A DNA stretch of 64,000 nt from Piliocolobus tephrosceles (taxonomy: Eukaryota > Chordata > Mammalia > Primates > Cercopithecidae). The notes under the pieces were generated by a model. The model made no database searches. It was given only the letters and a program-made list of their open reading frames with translations, and was not told where the DNA came from. Position numbers and translations under genes: made by a program. The first letter of the stretch is position 1. Each line of letters begins with the position of its first letter. Shown here one piece after another: positions 20,231 to 31,255 of the stretch. The stretch spans positions 125,309,610 through 125,373,609 of the forward strand of contig NC_045441.1 in assembly GCF_002776525.5 (NCBI RefSeq), in the 5' to 3' direction.

Positions 20231-20489
20231 TTTGAAGTAATGTAGACTCTTTCTAGAAAATGTGATATACTACATTTCATTGATTGTTCTAAAAAGATAC
20301 ATTGTATAAATGATCTTTAGAATTTATATCGATACATACATATAGCTGTCAAGAAAAATACATCATTGGCAAAAGGGAACAGATTTGATTATTTTTATAA
20401 CTTGCCTTTTGTATATAAAGTAAATATTTTGAACTTTGAGTTAAATACTCTTTTTTTTAAACTCTGGATTAGCAAAAATATCTTAATTG

Positions 20490-20650
20490 CTTAAAAAATG
20501 TCTTATTGTTAAATATTTATTTTGTTTTTAAATCTCTACTATCATAAAAATACTGCAACAAACATACTTGGTGCAAAATTCTTAATTATTTTCTTGAGAA
20601 AAATTCCTATTAGTGGGGTTGCTGGGTCAAAGGCTATGGAGCTTTAACAA
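20490..20650 (-). repeat. Ancient L1-like fragment
   Basis: Ends with 'gtggggttgctgggtcaaag', preceded by 'gaaaaattcctattagt', the widely repeated old-L1 phrase near the ORF2 C-terminus, antisense. Confidence 0.45.
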
Positions 20651-20655
20651 ACTAT

Positions 20656-20717
20656 ATATGTGTTTGTATATTATATAAATACAAATATATGTGTTTGTAT
20701 ATTATATAAATACAAAT
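20656..20717 (+). repeat. Perfect 2 x 31-bp tandem repeat
   Basis: The 31-bp unit starting 'atatgtgtttgtatattata' is present twice without mismatch (20656-20686 and 20687-20717), directly before the Tigger element. Confidence 0.95.
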
Positions 20718-20727
20718 ACACGTGATA

Positions 20728-21904
20728 TAATCATGCATCATTTAACGATGAAAATATATTCTGTGAAATATGTTATTAGGCAATTTTGTCATTGTGTGAG
20801 TATTATAGAATTTACATACACAAACTTAGGTGATACAGACTACTATCTAGGCTATATGGTTTAACCCCTTGTTCCTAGGCTACAAACTGTTACAGTATAT
20901 TACTGTACTGAATACTGTAGGCAGTTGTTAACATTATGGTTAAAGTATTTGTGTACCTAAACATATCTAGAGACAGAAAAGGTATAGGAAAAACATGGTA
21001 TAGAAGGTAAAAAAAGGTACACCTGTAAAGGGCATTTACCATGAATGGAATTTGTAGGACTTGAAAGTTACTCTGGGTGAATGTGATGGCCTAGGACAGT
21101 ACTGTACACTACTATAGGCTTTATAAATACTGTAAAGTATACTTAAGCTACATTAAATTTATAAAAAATATATTTTTCTCTAATAATGAACTAATGTTAG
21201 CTTACTGTAACTTTTTTACATTACAAATGTTTAAAATTTTTTACATGTTTGAATATTGGCAAATAACACTTAGCTGAAAACACAAACACATTGTACAACT
21301 GTGCTAAATATTTTCTTTCTATATGTCCTATAAGCTTTGTTCTATTTTAAAATTTCTTATTTTTTTAACTTTATAAACTTTTTTCTTAAAAACTAAGACA
21401 CAAACATACACATTAGCCTAGGCCTACATGGAATCAGGATCATTAATATTCCCACCTTCTACCTCCACATCTTGCTCTGCTAGAGCGAGATCTTCAGGGG
21501 CAATTACATGCACGGAGCTGTCATCTCTTATGATAACAATGCTTACTTCTGGAATACTTCCTAAAGGACCTGCCTGAGGCTGTTTTACAGTTAACTATTT
21601 TTATAAGTAGAAGGAATACTGACAAAATAATGATAAAAGTATAGTATATTAAATTCATAAACTAGTAACATCATCGTTTATTATCAAGTATTATGCACTG
21701 TACACAGTTGTAGATGTGTTGTATATGTGATACTTTTATATGACTAGCAGTGCAGTAGGTTTGTTTGCACCAATGTCATTTTAATCATATGAGTATTGTA
21801 CTTGTGCTATGACATCAATAGGTGATAGAATGTTTTCAGATCCATAATAATCTTATGGAATCACCACTGTATACACAGTACACCGTTTTGCAGTGCATGA
21901 CTGT
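20728..21904 (-). mobile_element. Tigger-type (pogo-like) DNA transposon remnant
   Basis: About 1.18 kb with matching inverted ends: TCATGCATCATTTAACG at the left and, on the other strand, TCATGCACTGCAAAACG at the right, bounded by TA-rich bases. Internally, near 21430-21600, the minus strand keeps a frame of over 50 codons ending DVEVEGGNINDPDSM then stop, which I read as the end of a pogo-family transposase. The rest of the transposase is absent, so it is a non-autonomous, internally deleted copy. Subfamily (possibly Tigger3-like) uncertain. Confidence 0.75.
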
Positions 21905-22989
21905 ATACACATATACCCATAAACATACATATGTATGTATGTAGGTATACGTGATTTTGTTATACATACATATGTATAGCAAATACATGTATATACAATT
22001 TTTTCTTCAAGTTGTCTTCCATGAGGTTTCCAGTGATATGTACTCTTAATAACAATGTGTAGAAGTACCCAGTTACCTGAATAATTTTCAAACTGGATAT
22101 TACTTAAAAACAAGTTTATTTATTTCATATGAAAATATGTAATTTATCTTTTTATTACTGGGGAATTTAGATAGTCCTGTATATATTTGGCATTAATTTT
22201 TATCTTTGATTTTATTGCTATCTTAGTAAATCAATATTTTATTTATAACATCTTTAAGTTTAAGTCAACCCATTATAAGTGACTGTTATTGTACAGAGGA
22301 ATTGGTTTCCAGGATTGGCCTGAGTACAGTCCTTGAAAAAATATGTTTAAAACAGGATAAGAATAATCAATACATTATAATAAGTGCATGTAACAGTCCA
22401 GAGTAAGATTTGTATACTTACTTATGGTTGATTTAAAATTCTTATAAATTTAATCACCACTATAATAATTTATAAGTTATAGATTTACTCATTCCATTGT
22501 TCTTAAACTTTACTGCTAAGTCTTTTAACTTCACTTGTAACAAACTGGATATTTGTGGCTTCTTCGAAATTTGTTTTCAGCTCTTTTTTTCTATATTTGC
22601 CACTCAGATCCAGACTCTTCACTTATATTTGGTTATTCTGTTTTACATATTCTAATTCAATGGTTTATTAGTNNNNNNNNNNTTCTGTTTTACATATTCT
22701 AATTCAATGGTTTATTAGTTTTCTTCTTGTGTTTTCTCATTTTTCTTCTTAGTGGTAAATTGAGAGTTCATGTTTTGGGAAATGTTCTTTAATTGATATT
22801 TTAATCCAGTTAAACATGCCATTTTCTTAATATTCATTAAGTATACATACAAATAAATATGTATATATGCACATACCCATACAAGGAGATACAAAGATTT
22901 GACTCTATTTTTATGCCTACAGGAAGATGTCAGTTGAGAAGTAAACTCAGAAACTCTGATGGGACAATTAATGGTTCAAAGCCTGTGAG
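21905..22989. other. AT-rich spacer with an assembly gap
   Basis: No gene found. 21905-21990 is a TATG/TA-rich low-complexity stretch. A 10-N run lies at 22673-22682, with the same 37 bases at 22636-22672 and 22683-22719. Confidence 0.6.
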
Positions 22990-23405
22990 AAGTTGGAATG
23001 GAATGTGCCTAGAGCACAAGAGGAAGTGTTTCTCTGTCTTTTTCTCTCCAGAGAGAGAGAGTTTGAGAATTGGCTCACTTGATTGTGGAGGCTGGCAAGT
23101 TGAAAATTTATAGGGCAGGTTGGCAGGCTGGAAACCTAGGAAAAAACTGGTGTTGCAACCAGAATCTGGATACCGTCTTCTGGCAGAATTCTTTTTCTTC
23201 AAAGGAGGTCATTCTCTCTTTTAAGACCTTTAGCTGAGTGAATAAGGCTCACCGATATTATGGAGGGTAATCTGCTTTACTCAAAGTCTACTGATTTAAA
23301 TGATAATATCATCTGAAAAATATCTTCATGGCAATATCCAGATGTGTTTGACGAAATATCTGTGAACCATGACCTAGCCAAGTTGACATATAAAATTAAT
23401 CATCA
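22990..23405 (-). mobile_element. LTR-like repeat, same family as 3053-3923, truncated
   Basis: Its right end, 'ccaagttgacatataaaatt' then 'aatcatcaca', matches the end of the 3053-3923 element ('caagttgacactcaatatta..gatcaca'). The order 'ggctcacttgattgtggagg', 'ctggcaagttg', 'gcagaattc' also fits one repeat family. The left side fades without clear TG end or flanking duplication. Confidence 0.45.
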
Positions 23406-23739
23406 CAAGAATCTAACTTTTTGTTCTTTGTAAACATTTTCTGAGAATTAGGTGGGAAGTAGGGTTGAAACTTTGTCATAGAAACTGTAAGGGAATGTTT
23501 AAAAGGGGCGGAGAAAAAGATTTCTGATCTATGCTGAGGTCCCAACTGAGGCTGAAGATCCTAAATTATAGCAACACAGAGTTTTATAACTGTGTTTTCA
23601 GGAATACCAAGAAATACAGAGTAGCAAATACCAATGATTAAAAAGCTGTAGGTCTGGGGAAATTATGAATAGCTGTGGAGAAAGATAAATGGTGACAGAG
23701 TTAGCTGTGTTAGAAGTGAAGTTACGGTTATATTATGAC

Positions 23740-24117
23740 AAAGCCTTGACTAGATGCTTACCAATCTCCTTTTCTCTTCTTAGACACAAAGGAAATCTAC
23801 AATTGTCAGCCATTCTTGGAATTAGCTAATGGTCATATGACTAGCTTCTAGCCAATGAAGCATAGGTCCAAGTGACATTATCCACTCTTGGCCTGGCTCT
23901 TAAAAATGTCTTCAGCAAAACTTTGACTTTCCATTATCTTTTCTGCAAAGTACCAGAGGTTGTGTATTTAGAATGGAAGTCTTCTGGATTCTAGAATGAC
24001 TGCCAAAGAGAGCTGATCAACCTACATTTGACTTTGAGTGAGCAAGAAAAAGCCTTTTATTGTATCAAGCTGCCAAGATATTGCAATTGTTTAATATAGT
24101 AACTATCATGAATTAAC
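23740..24117 (+). repeat. MLT1-like MaLR LTR fragment
   Basis: The end 'cttttattgtatcaagctgc' then 'caagatattgcaattgttta' matches the conserved MLT1 LTR tail ('...gttaagccactgagatttgg'), diverged. The 5' part is less clear. Confidence 0.42.
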
Positions 24118-24490
24118 CTTCCTAGCATATATACCACAGGATCCAAAGATGAATGTGAAATCAATAAGGGACAAATAATTGAGAGGAAAGAATAAATCCA
24201 GGCATGTGAAGTTTAAATGAGGCAGAAGAATAGGCTTTGAGGGAATAGGAGGTCTGGAGCATAGGTGTTTAATGTCAGAAAGCAGTATATTGAAATGCCA
24301 CGAGTTGGCATTAGAGTGATTTCAAGGTCTGGCCCTAGAACTGAATATTGGAGGGAAAATGTAGTGAAGGTTATTAGCATCAAGAAGGCCCTTGAAAAAT
24401 AAATCATCCAGATGGAACAATGCAGAAGAATACTATTTCTAAACCAATCTTTTTATATGCCTTAAATTCAATATGGAGGCATTTGCTTTT

Positions 24491-24522
24491 CGTGTGTATG
24501 TGTGTGTGTGTGTGTGTGTGTT
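24491..24522 (+). repeat. (TG)n microsatellite
   Basis: About 32 bp of TG repeats with one interruption. Confidence 0.9.
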
Positions 24523-24757
24523 TCTGTACTCTAGTCCCAAAGATACCAGGTACAAATAACATTGTTTCCACTGAAAGAGCTTTTCAGAAAAACAACAACA
24601 AAATGTAAGTGATAATGTTTGTATGGTGATGGAGTACCCTATTATTATTGTTAAGGATTTTAATATCAACTAAAACTTATATTACTGTTCTCAAATCTAC
24701 AGATTGTACTGGTAGATAATTATTTATTTAATGCACATCCAACTTCTATCTGATGTT

Positions 24758-25102
24758 TGATATGGCCAAATCTCATTCTGAATTGTAGTTTCCATAATTC
24801 CCATGTTTTGTAGGGACCCGGTGAAAGGTAATTAAATCATGGAGGCAAGTCTTCCCTGTGCTATTCTTGGGATAGTGAATAAGTCTCATGAGATCTGATG
24901 GTTTTATAAAGGAGAGTTCCCCTGCACATGCCTTCTTTGCCTGCCGCCATGTAAGACATCCCTTTGCTCTTCCTTCATGTTCCACCATGTTTGTGAGGCC
25001 TCCCCAGCCATGTGGAACTGTGAGTCCACTAAACTTCTTTCCTTTACAAATTATTCAGTCTTGGGTATGTCTTTATTAGCAGCATGAAAACAGATTAATG
25101 CA
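24758..25102 (+). mobile_element. MaLR solo LTR (MSTA/MSTB-like)
   Basis: Begins TGATATGGCCAAATCTCATT and ends ACAGATTAATGCA, in sense orientation. The flanks atgtt and aagtt form a near-perfect 5-bp duplication. It contains the usual MST blocks 'gaataagtctcatgagatct' and 'gaggcctccccagccatgtg'. Full LTR length, no internal region. Confidence 0.88.
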
Positions 25103-25289
25103 AAGTTGAACCATGGATGGAATGTGGCTGCATGAAAGATTCTTTTACTTCCACACAACCAGTTCTTAGAAGGATTTTCTATGTGGGCCACTGCTATATC
25201 AGCTCATAATCTGAGTTAGGAAACTTAGTCTTATTATTACTAAATAATAATTACTAGAACTGCTGCTCACATTATTAATGAATATTTTT

Positions 25290-25735
25290 CTGATTATAGA
25301 AGTGATACATGTTTATTGTAGAAAAAGTAGACTATACAGAGAAGTATAAAAAGGAAAATAATTAAAATTTTACAACATTTTTGGCAAATTTATGTTTGTA
25401 TGTTTCCCAGCAGATAATTTTTCTGTACAGGAATATACTTTAAAAATATTTTTGGGATTGCATTACATTAACATATTTGTTATAGCCCTTTTTTCTCAGT
25501 ACCATATGGTGAACAGTCATGCCACTAAATTCTTCAAATACATAATTTAGTAACAGCTGTATAATACTATATCATATGGCTATTTCGTAGTTTATTTAAT
25601 GATTTCTTATCGTTAGACATTTAGTGTTTTCTTTCCTTCTCACTACTGCAATTAATGTTGTGATATACATTTTGTACTTAGTCTATTGCACTTCAGATTA
25701 TTTTCATTAAGATAGTTTTCTATAAATGAAAACCA
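25290..25735 (-). repeat. Ancient L1-like fragment (L1ME type)
   Basis: An order of phrases ('gaagtgatacatgtttattg', 'accatatggtgaacagtcat', 'cgttagacatttagtgtttt') typical of an old, widespread antisense LINE tail. Diverged, borders approximate. Confidence 0.42.
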
Positions 25736-25750
25736 TGGGAAAAAAGGTCT

Positions 25751-25940
25751 TTGAATTTTGTTAGTGAATTCTTGAGTTGATGTTTTAGAAATGCACGTAT
25801 TCAGATAGAACATAGCGAACATGCCCATTCCCCCATATAGATCTATAGGTTTAACAAAATTCCTGTTAAAATCTTAGCAAACTTTCCTGTTGAGATAGAG
25901 AAGATAATTCTAAAGTGTATATTGTACTTTCAGAAGGTTT
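25751..25940 (+). repeat. Old L1M ORF2 segment, duplicate copy 1
   Basis: Resembles the L1M sequence around 'cccccatatagatctatagg' and 'aaaattcctgttaaaatctt' (the ORF2 region before the conserved 'ttcatatgga' block). A second, roughly 75-80% identical copy, including the preceding 'ttgaattttg' and 'attcttgagttga', lies at about 26597-26627 plus 26919-27070. Confidence 0.55.
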
Positions 25941-26086
25941 CTGATAGATATTTCCAAATGGGATCACTATAGCAATTAAACTCTTACTAACAGGGACCAA
26001 GACCTTGCCTCACTTCATCTTTGTCACTTAGCCCTCAGTATTTCTCTTTAAAATATTTTTCAATTTGGCAGGTATAAACAATTAAT

Positions 26087-26404
26087 TCTTTCTTTCCTTT
26101 CTTTATTCTTTTCTTTTCTTTTTCCTAGAGTCTTGCTCTTGTTGCCCAGGCTGGAGTGCAATGGCACTATCTTGGCTCACTGCAACCTCTGCCTCCTGGG
26201 CTTAAGTGATTCTCCTGCTTCAGCCTGCTGAGTAGCTGAGATTACAGGTGCCCACCACCACGCTAGGCTGATTTTTTGTATTTTCAGTAGAGACGGGGTT
26301 TCACCACACTGACTAGGCTGGTCACGAACTCCTGACCTCAGGTTATCACTTGCCTTGGCCTCCCAAAGTGCTGGGATTACAGGCGTGAACCACCACACCC
26401 AGCC
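26087..26404 (-). mobile_element. Alu (AluS/J-like)
   Basis: Complete antisense Alu with a T/C-rich degraded tail ('ttctttcctttctttattct'), ending '...ccaccacacccagcc'. Flanks 'aattctt' on both sides suggest a short target duplication. Its divergence makes it older than its neighbour at 26628. Confidence 0.88.
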
Positions 26405-26627
26405 ACAATTCTTCCATTTTAGTTACAATTTGCATTTCTTTGGTTATGAAGTTGGGCTTTTAAAATTATTTCTTCTGTAGATTGTTCTATTTAGGTTTTT
26501 AGCACATTGGGAATAATAGTGTTTATTAGTATGAGTGTTTTTTCTATTAAGAATATTAATTTCTCTTTCTCGTTTTTGTTGGTTATATCATGTGCCTTTG
26601 AATTTTGTGAACACATTCTTGAGTTGA

Positions 26628-26918
26628 CTTTTTTTTTTTTTTTTTGAGATGGAGTCTTGCTCAGTCGCCCAGGCTGGAGTGCAGTGGCACGATGGCTCAC
26701 TGCAAGCTCTGCCTCCCGGGTTCATGCCATTCTCCTGCCTCAGCCTCTAGAGTAGCTGGGACTACACCTGCCACCACGCCTGGCTAATTTTTTGTATTTT
26801 TAGTAGAGACGGGGTTTCACTGTGTTAGCTAGGATGGTGTCGATCTCCTGACCTTGTGATCCACCCGCCTTGGCCTCCCAAAGTACTGGGATTACAGGCG
26901 TGAACCACCGCACCTGGC
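26628..26918 (-). mobile_element. Alu (AluY-like)
   Basis: Complete antisense Alu from poly-T to '...ccaccgcacctggcc'. The host repeat 'gagttga' stands on both sides (26619-26625 and 26919-26925) and serves as target duplication. It splits copy 2 of the L1M duplication. Confidence 0.92.
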
Positions 26919-29020
26919 CGAGTTGATGTTTTAAAGATGCATGTATTCAGATGGAAAATAGCAAAGATATCAATTCCCCCTATGTAGATCTATAGGATTA
27001 CATAACTCCTATCAAAATCACTGTAAGATTTCTTGTTGAGATATACAAGATAGTCCTAAAATGTGTATTTTAGGAAAAGACCATAGGATAGTCAAAATAA
27101 TTTTGAAAGAGAAGGAAAAAGTAGGATAAATCACTCTTCCTAGTGTTAAGGCCTATTAGAAAGCTACAATCAAGACTGTAGTTTTGGTAAAGGGTAGAAC
27201 ATACACCAGTGGAACAAAATAGAGAAATAAAAATAAACCCGGCCGAGTGCGGTGGCTCATACCTGTAATCCCAGCACTTTGGGAGGTCGAGGTTGGCGGA
27301 TCACTTGAGGTCAGGAGTTTGAGACCAGCCTGGCCAACATGGTGACACCCCATCTCTACTAAAAATACAAAAATTAGCTGGGCCTGGTGGTGGGCACCTG
27401 TAATCCCAGCTACTCAGGAGGCTGAGGCAGGAGAATTGCTTGAACCTGGGAGACAGAGGTTGCAGTGAGCCGAGATCGCGCCATTGCTCTCCAGCCTGGG
27501 CGACAGAGCAAGACTCTGTCTCAAAACAAACAAACCCACATGAATATAACCAATTAATTTTGGGTCAGGAAGCAAAGGTGATTCAGTGGGAGAGAGAAAG
27601 CATTTTCAAGAAGTGGTATAGAGCGCTTGGACTTCCATCAACCAGAAGGAAAAAAGGACTTCAATTAAATCTCACATCTTATACAAAAAGCCTCATAAAA
27701 TAAATCATGTAGATCATAATACGATAAAACTTTTAGAAACAAACATAGCAGACAATCTTTGCGATCTAGAACTAGGAAAAGAACTTTTAGACTTGCCACC
27801 AAAAGCAGAGTCTATAAAAGGAAAAACTGATAAATTGAATCCCATCACATTGAAAATACTGGCTCTGTGAAAGGCCAAGTGAAGAGGATGAAAAGATAAC
27901 CTAAAGCGTGGGAGAACCACATATCTGACATAGAGCTAGTATCTAAAATGCATAATACCTATAGAAAGAACTCTGAAAACTCAACAGTAAAAACCAACAA
28001 TTCAATCAGAAAATGGGCAAAAGACATGAATGTACATATAACCAAAGGGGAAATAGAGATGGTAAATAAGCACATGAAAAGATGTCCAACATCATGAGCC
28101 ATCAGGGAAATACAAAATAAAACCACAATAAGCTATCACTACATACTATCAGAATGGCTAAAATAAAAAATAATAACATCAAATGTTGTTGAGGATGCAG
28201 GGAAATTGGATTACTCACATATTGTTAGTAGAAATGTAAAATGTTACAGCTTTTCTGGAAAAAGAGTTTAGCAATCCCCCCCTCCAAAAAAAGTATAATT
28301 ACCATATGACCTAACAATTGCATTATTGGGAGTTTAAAACTTAAGAAGGTTTTAACTTAATAGAGAAACATTTTATATGGAAACTTGTACATGAATGTTC
28401 ATGGAAGTTTTGTTTTTAATAGCAGAAAACTGGAAATTACCCAAATTTCTTTTAAAGGGCAAATGGTTAAATAAATTTTCATATGTCTATACCATGGGAT
28501 ACTACTCAGCAATAAAAGGAAAACTATTGATACATACAGTAACTTGAAAGAATATGAAGGTAGTTATGATAAGTGAAAAAAGCCAATCTCAGTAGGATAC
28601 ATATTGCATGATTCTGTTTACAAAACATTCATATATTATTAAACTCTAGATAGGGAGAATGGATTGTTGGTCACTGCGTATTAGGAATGGGAGGAGGAGG
28701 ATGTGGATGTAGATAAAAGGAGAGTACGAGTGAGTCTGAGGAAATGGAATGCTCACATTTCTTGACTGTGGTGGTGGTTATATAGATCTACATATGTGAT
28801 AAAATTGCATAGACCTACTCACTACACTGGTGAAATCTTAATTAGCTCTGTGCTTTGTACCAATGTCAGTTTCCTGGTTTTGATAATTACACTATGTTGA
28901 TGCAAGATGTTACCTATGTAGGAGAGGCTGTGTTAAGTGTACACAGGACCTCCCTGTACATTTCTTAGTATCTTCCTGGAAGTCTATAATTATTTCAGAA
29001 TAAAACTTCAAAAAATACTG
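26919..29020 (+). mobile_element. Ancient L1M (L1MB/MC-like) with 3' end, interrupted by an Alu
   Basis: Sense old L1 carrying the ORF2 C-terminal half and the 3' UTR. Successive marks: 'tagatctataggattacata'; 'atagagaaataaaaataaac'; the 'cagaaaatgggcaaaagaca' block; 'agccatcagggaaatac'; 'tggaaattacccaaatttc'; and a 3' end of 'cctggaagtctataattatt' plus 'tcagaataaaac', typical of L1MB/MC. Translation is broken throughout. The Alu at 27241-27537 is inserted after the 'aaataaaccc' codons. Confidence 0.78.
27241..27537 (+). mobile_element. Alu (AluSx-like)
   Basis: Complete sense Alu starting ggccgagtgcggtggctc, with a short interrupted tail (aaaacaaacaaa). The host 'aaataaaccc' reappears as 'aaacaaaccc' after the tail as target duplication. 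With the antisense Alu at 26628-26918 it forms a head-to-head inverted pair about 320 bp apart. Confidence 0.92.
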
Positions 29021-29229
29021 TTTATTCACATTAAAAATATTCGTGTAATGTAGGAAAAAACTTAGGAAGATACACACCTAATTAATAATAGATTTTAGTT
29101 CCGGAGGTGTGATAGATTAGCATGGGCAAGGGAAAATGAGTGCTTTCTACTTTATAAAATGGTACTCACAGTATGTGTCACTTTTGCAATTTCACAATTA
29201 AAGGATAATTTAAAATATGTATTTAAACC

Positions 29230-30340
29230 TATAATTATTTCCTAGTTAACTTTCCCCATTGTTTTAATAATTAGTACTCTCCCATTAGAAGTTATCTGTA
29301 TTCACCTATATTTTAAAATAGTTGTTTAAGCTTTAGTTTTTTTTTTTTTAAAAATAAACCTTTAACTTGTTAATTCATTGTAATTGCTTTTAGTGTATGA
29401 CATGAGGTTTTTACCTAATTTAAAATCTTTTAAAAATAGTTAACTGATGCTTTGGCATCATTTGGTCTTCACATTTATTTTGATGGCACATTTATTGTAT
29501 ATTAGGTTCTGATATATACTAGGGTGTGTTTTTGGCTAAACTTCAGTTTCTGTTTACATGTTTTTGATTATTGTAGATGTATTATTTTCCTATGTGTTAT
29601 GGAAAATTCTTTGTTATACTCTATTTTTAGAATCTTCTTCTTGGGTAGTATAATCCATTTATCTTCTAGATTAACTTAGGATTTCTTTTTTATTTTACCA
29701 GAGTGGATTTTGATTGGCACTAAATTAAAACAATAAATTAATTTGTGGAGAATGTATTTCTGTCTTATCTAAGAACTTGGAATATCTGTACAGGTTTTCA
29801 AAACTGCTTTTGTGTCTCTATGTTTTTACTTTTCTTTATAAGTGTATTATCCTTTACATTGTAAGGTTGTTCCTTAGTATTTTATGTTTTGGGCTACCAA
29901 AAGCAGGATTTATCTTCTATTTTCTTTTTTTTTTAAGCTGGCTATTGTTGACATGTAAAACTTTATTCTTATGGTCTTATTTTTTATCCAGTTATTTTGA
30001 AAGCTGTATAATTTTTTGTTGGATTCATGTTCATTGCTTTGTTTTGTTCTAATTCTCTGTTTTCAGTAGATATACAATGACTACTAATGTAGGTATGATG
30101 GCCACTCTTGCCACTAACTTCAGAGAGAATGTGTGTAGTGTCCATAATTGAGACTATTGCTGAATGTTGACTTTAGATGTGTCTTATTAGGTGTTGCTAT
30201 ACTTTCCTTTTTTTAAAAAAATCGAGAATTGCTACGGAGTTTTTCCAAATGCCTTCAGGGCTTATTAACATGATCATGCCGTTTCTCTCTATCAACCTAT
30301 GTTGATAGAGTTACTTATTTTGTCTTCATTGAAATTTCAT
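29230..30340 (-). repeat. Ancient L1 ORF2 remnant
   Basis: An antisense, strongly diverged order of ORF2 phrases: 'tgctttggcatcatttggtc', 'gatgatttatatactag'-like text, then 'ggccactcttgccactaact' and 'caggtgttgctatacttt'-like text near 30060-30200, and 'catgatcatgccgtttctct' near 30270. No reading frame survives. A 91-codon frame at 29777-30052 is hydrophobic by chance (T-rich DNA). Confidence 0.42.
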
Positions 30341-30643
30341 TTTTAACTAAACTTTGAGTTATAATTTATGTATAATAAAATGCATCATTTAAATAAAAAC
30401 ATCACACAATTTGATAAATTTTGACAGATGTATTTCTCTGTAAAAGCACAGCTGCAATATATTTCCATCATCCCTAATAGATTATTTGTGACCCCCTGCA
30501 GAAAATCTGTCTGTTTCAGGCTCCAGCCAGTCACTGTTTTGTTTTTATCAATATAGATTAATTTACATTTTCTAGAATTTTATATATATGGAATCAAAGC
30601 AACTGTTATCTCTAGTTTCACTCAGCAGAATGAGTTTGAGATT

Positions 30644-31255
30644 TGTCTTAGCTCACTCATGCTGCTATAACCCCAAAATAACTTAGATTGGGTAATTTAT
30701 AAACAACAGAAATTTATTTCTCACAGTTTCGGAGCCTGGGAAGTCCAAGATCAAGGCACCGGCAGATCTGATGTCTGATAAGGGCTGGTTTTCTGCCTCA
30801 AAGATGGTGCCTCGTTGCTACATCTTCACATGGCGGAAGGGGTGAAAACTTTGTTTCTTTGATAAGAATACCAATTTCATTCATGAAGGAAGAGCCCTCA
30901 TGACCTAATCACCTCCTAATGGGCCCGCCTCTTAGTACTCCACAATGAAGATGAGGTGTTTTGTTTTGTTTTTAATCTTTTAATTTAAAAGTAAACTTTA
31001 CTGTTGAAAATGCAGACTTGGGGAGGGCAGAAAGATCACACACAAGGCTGCCACTTCACACTTGGAGAGGTGCAGGGTAGCCGGGCAGAGGCGCTCCGCA
31101 CTTCCCAGTGTGGTGGCCAGGCGGAGAGAGGCACTCCTCACTTGCCAGACAACTGCGCGGCGGGACAGAGGCGCTCCTCACTTCTTAGGTGCGGTGGCTG
31201 AGGAGTGAGGTTTTCATATGAATTTTAAAGGGACACAGACGTTCGAACCACAGCA
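30644..31255 (-). mobile_element. MLT1-type MaLR LTR with an inserted SVA-like fragment
   Basis: Starts TGTCTTAGCTCACTCATGC and ends GAACCACAGCA, flanked by a perfect 5-bp duplication, agatt, at 30639-30643 and 31256-31260. Usual antisense MLT1 blocks are present ('gggtaatttataaacaacag', 'gaagtccaagatcaaggcac', 'cctcatgacctaatcacctc'). Without the insertion at about 30962-31204 it is about 370 bp, a normal solo LTR. Confidence 0.82.
30962..31204. mobile_element. SVA-like VNTR retroelement fragment (SVA2-like)
   Basis: A GC-rich patch (31060-31204) repeats a 40-50 bp unit built on 'gggcagaggcgctcc.cactt', at least three times: 31080-31120, 31123-31160 and 31160-31197. This is the VNTR motif of SVA elements. 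Its other end is T-rich, then a unique AT-rich stretch (30962-31020). Imperfect 'tgaggt.tttt' repeats flank it inside the LTR. Hominoid SVAs should not occur in monkeys; a VNTR-only relative, SVA2, is known in macaque, and this fits. Orientation is unclear: the T-rich end suggests antisense, while the VNTR reads as in sense SVA. Confidence 0.6.
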
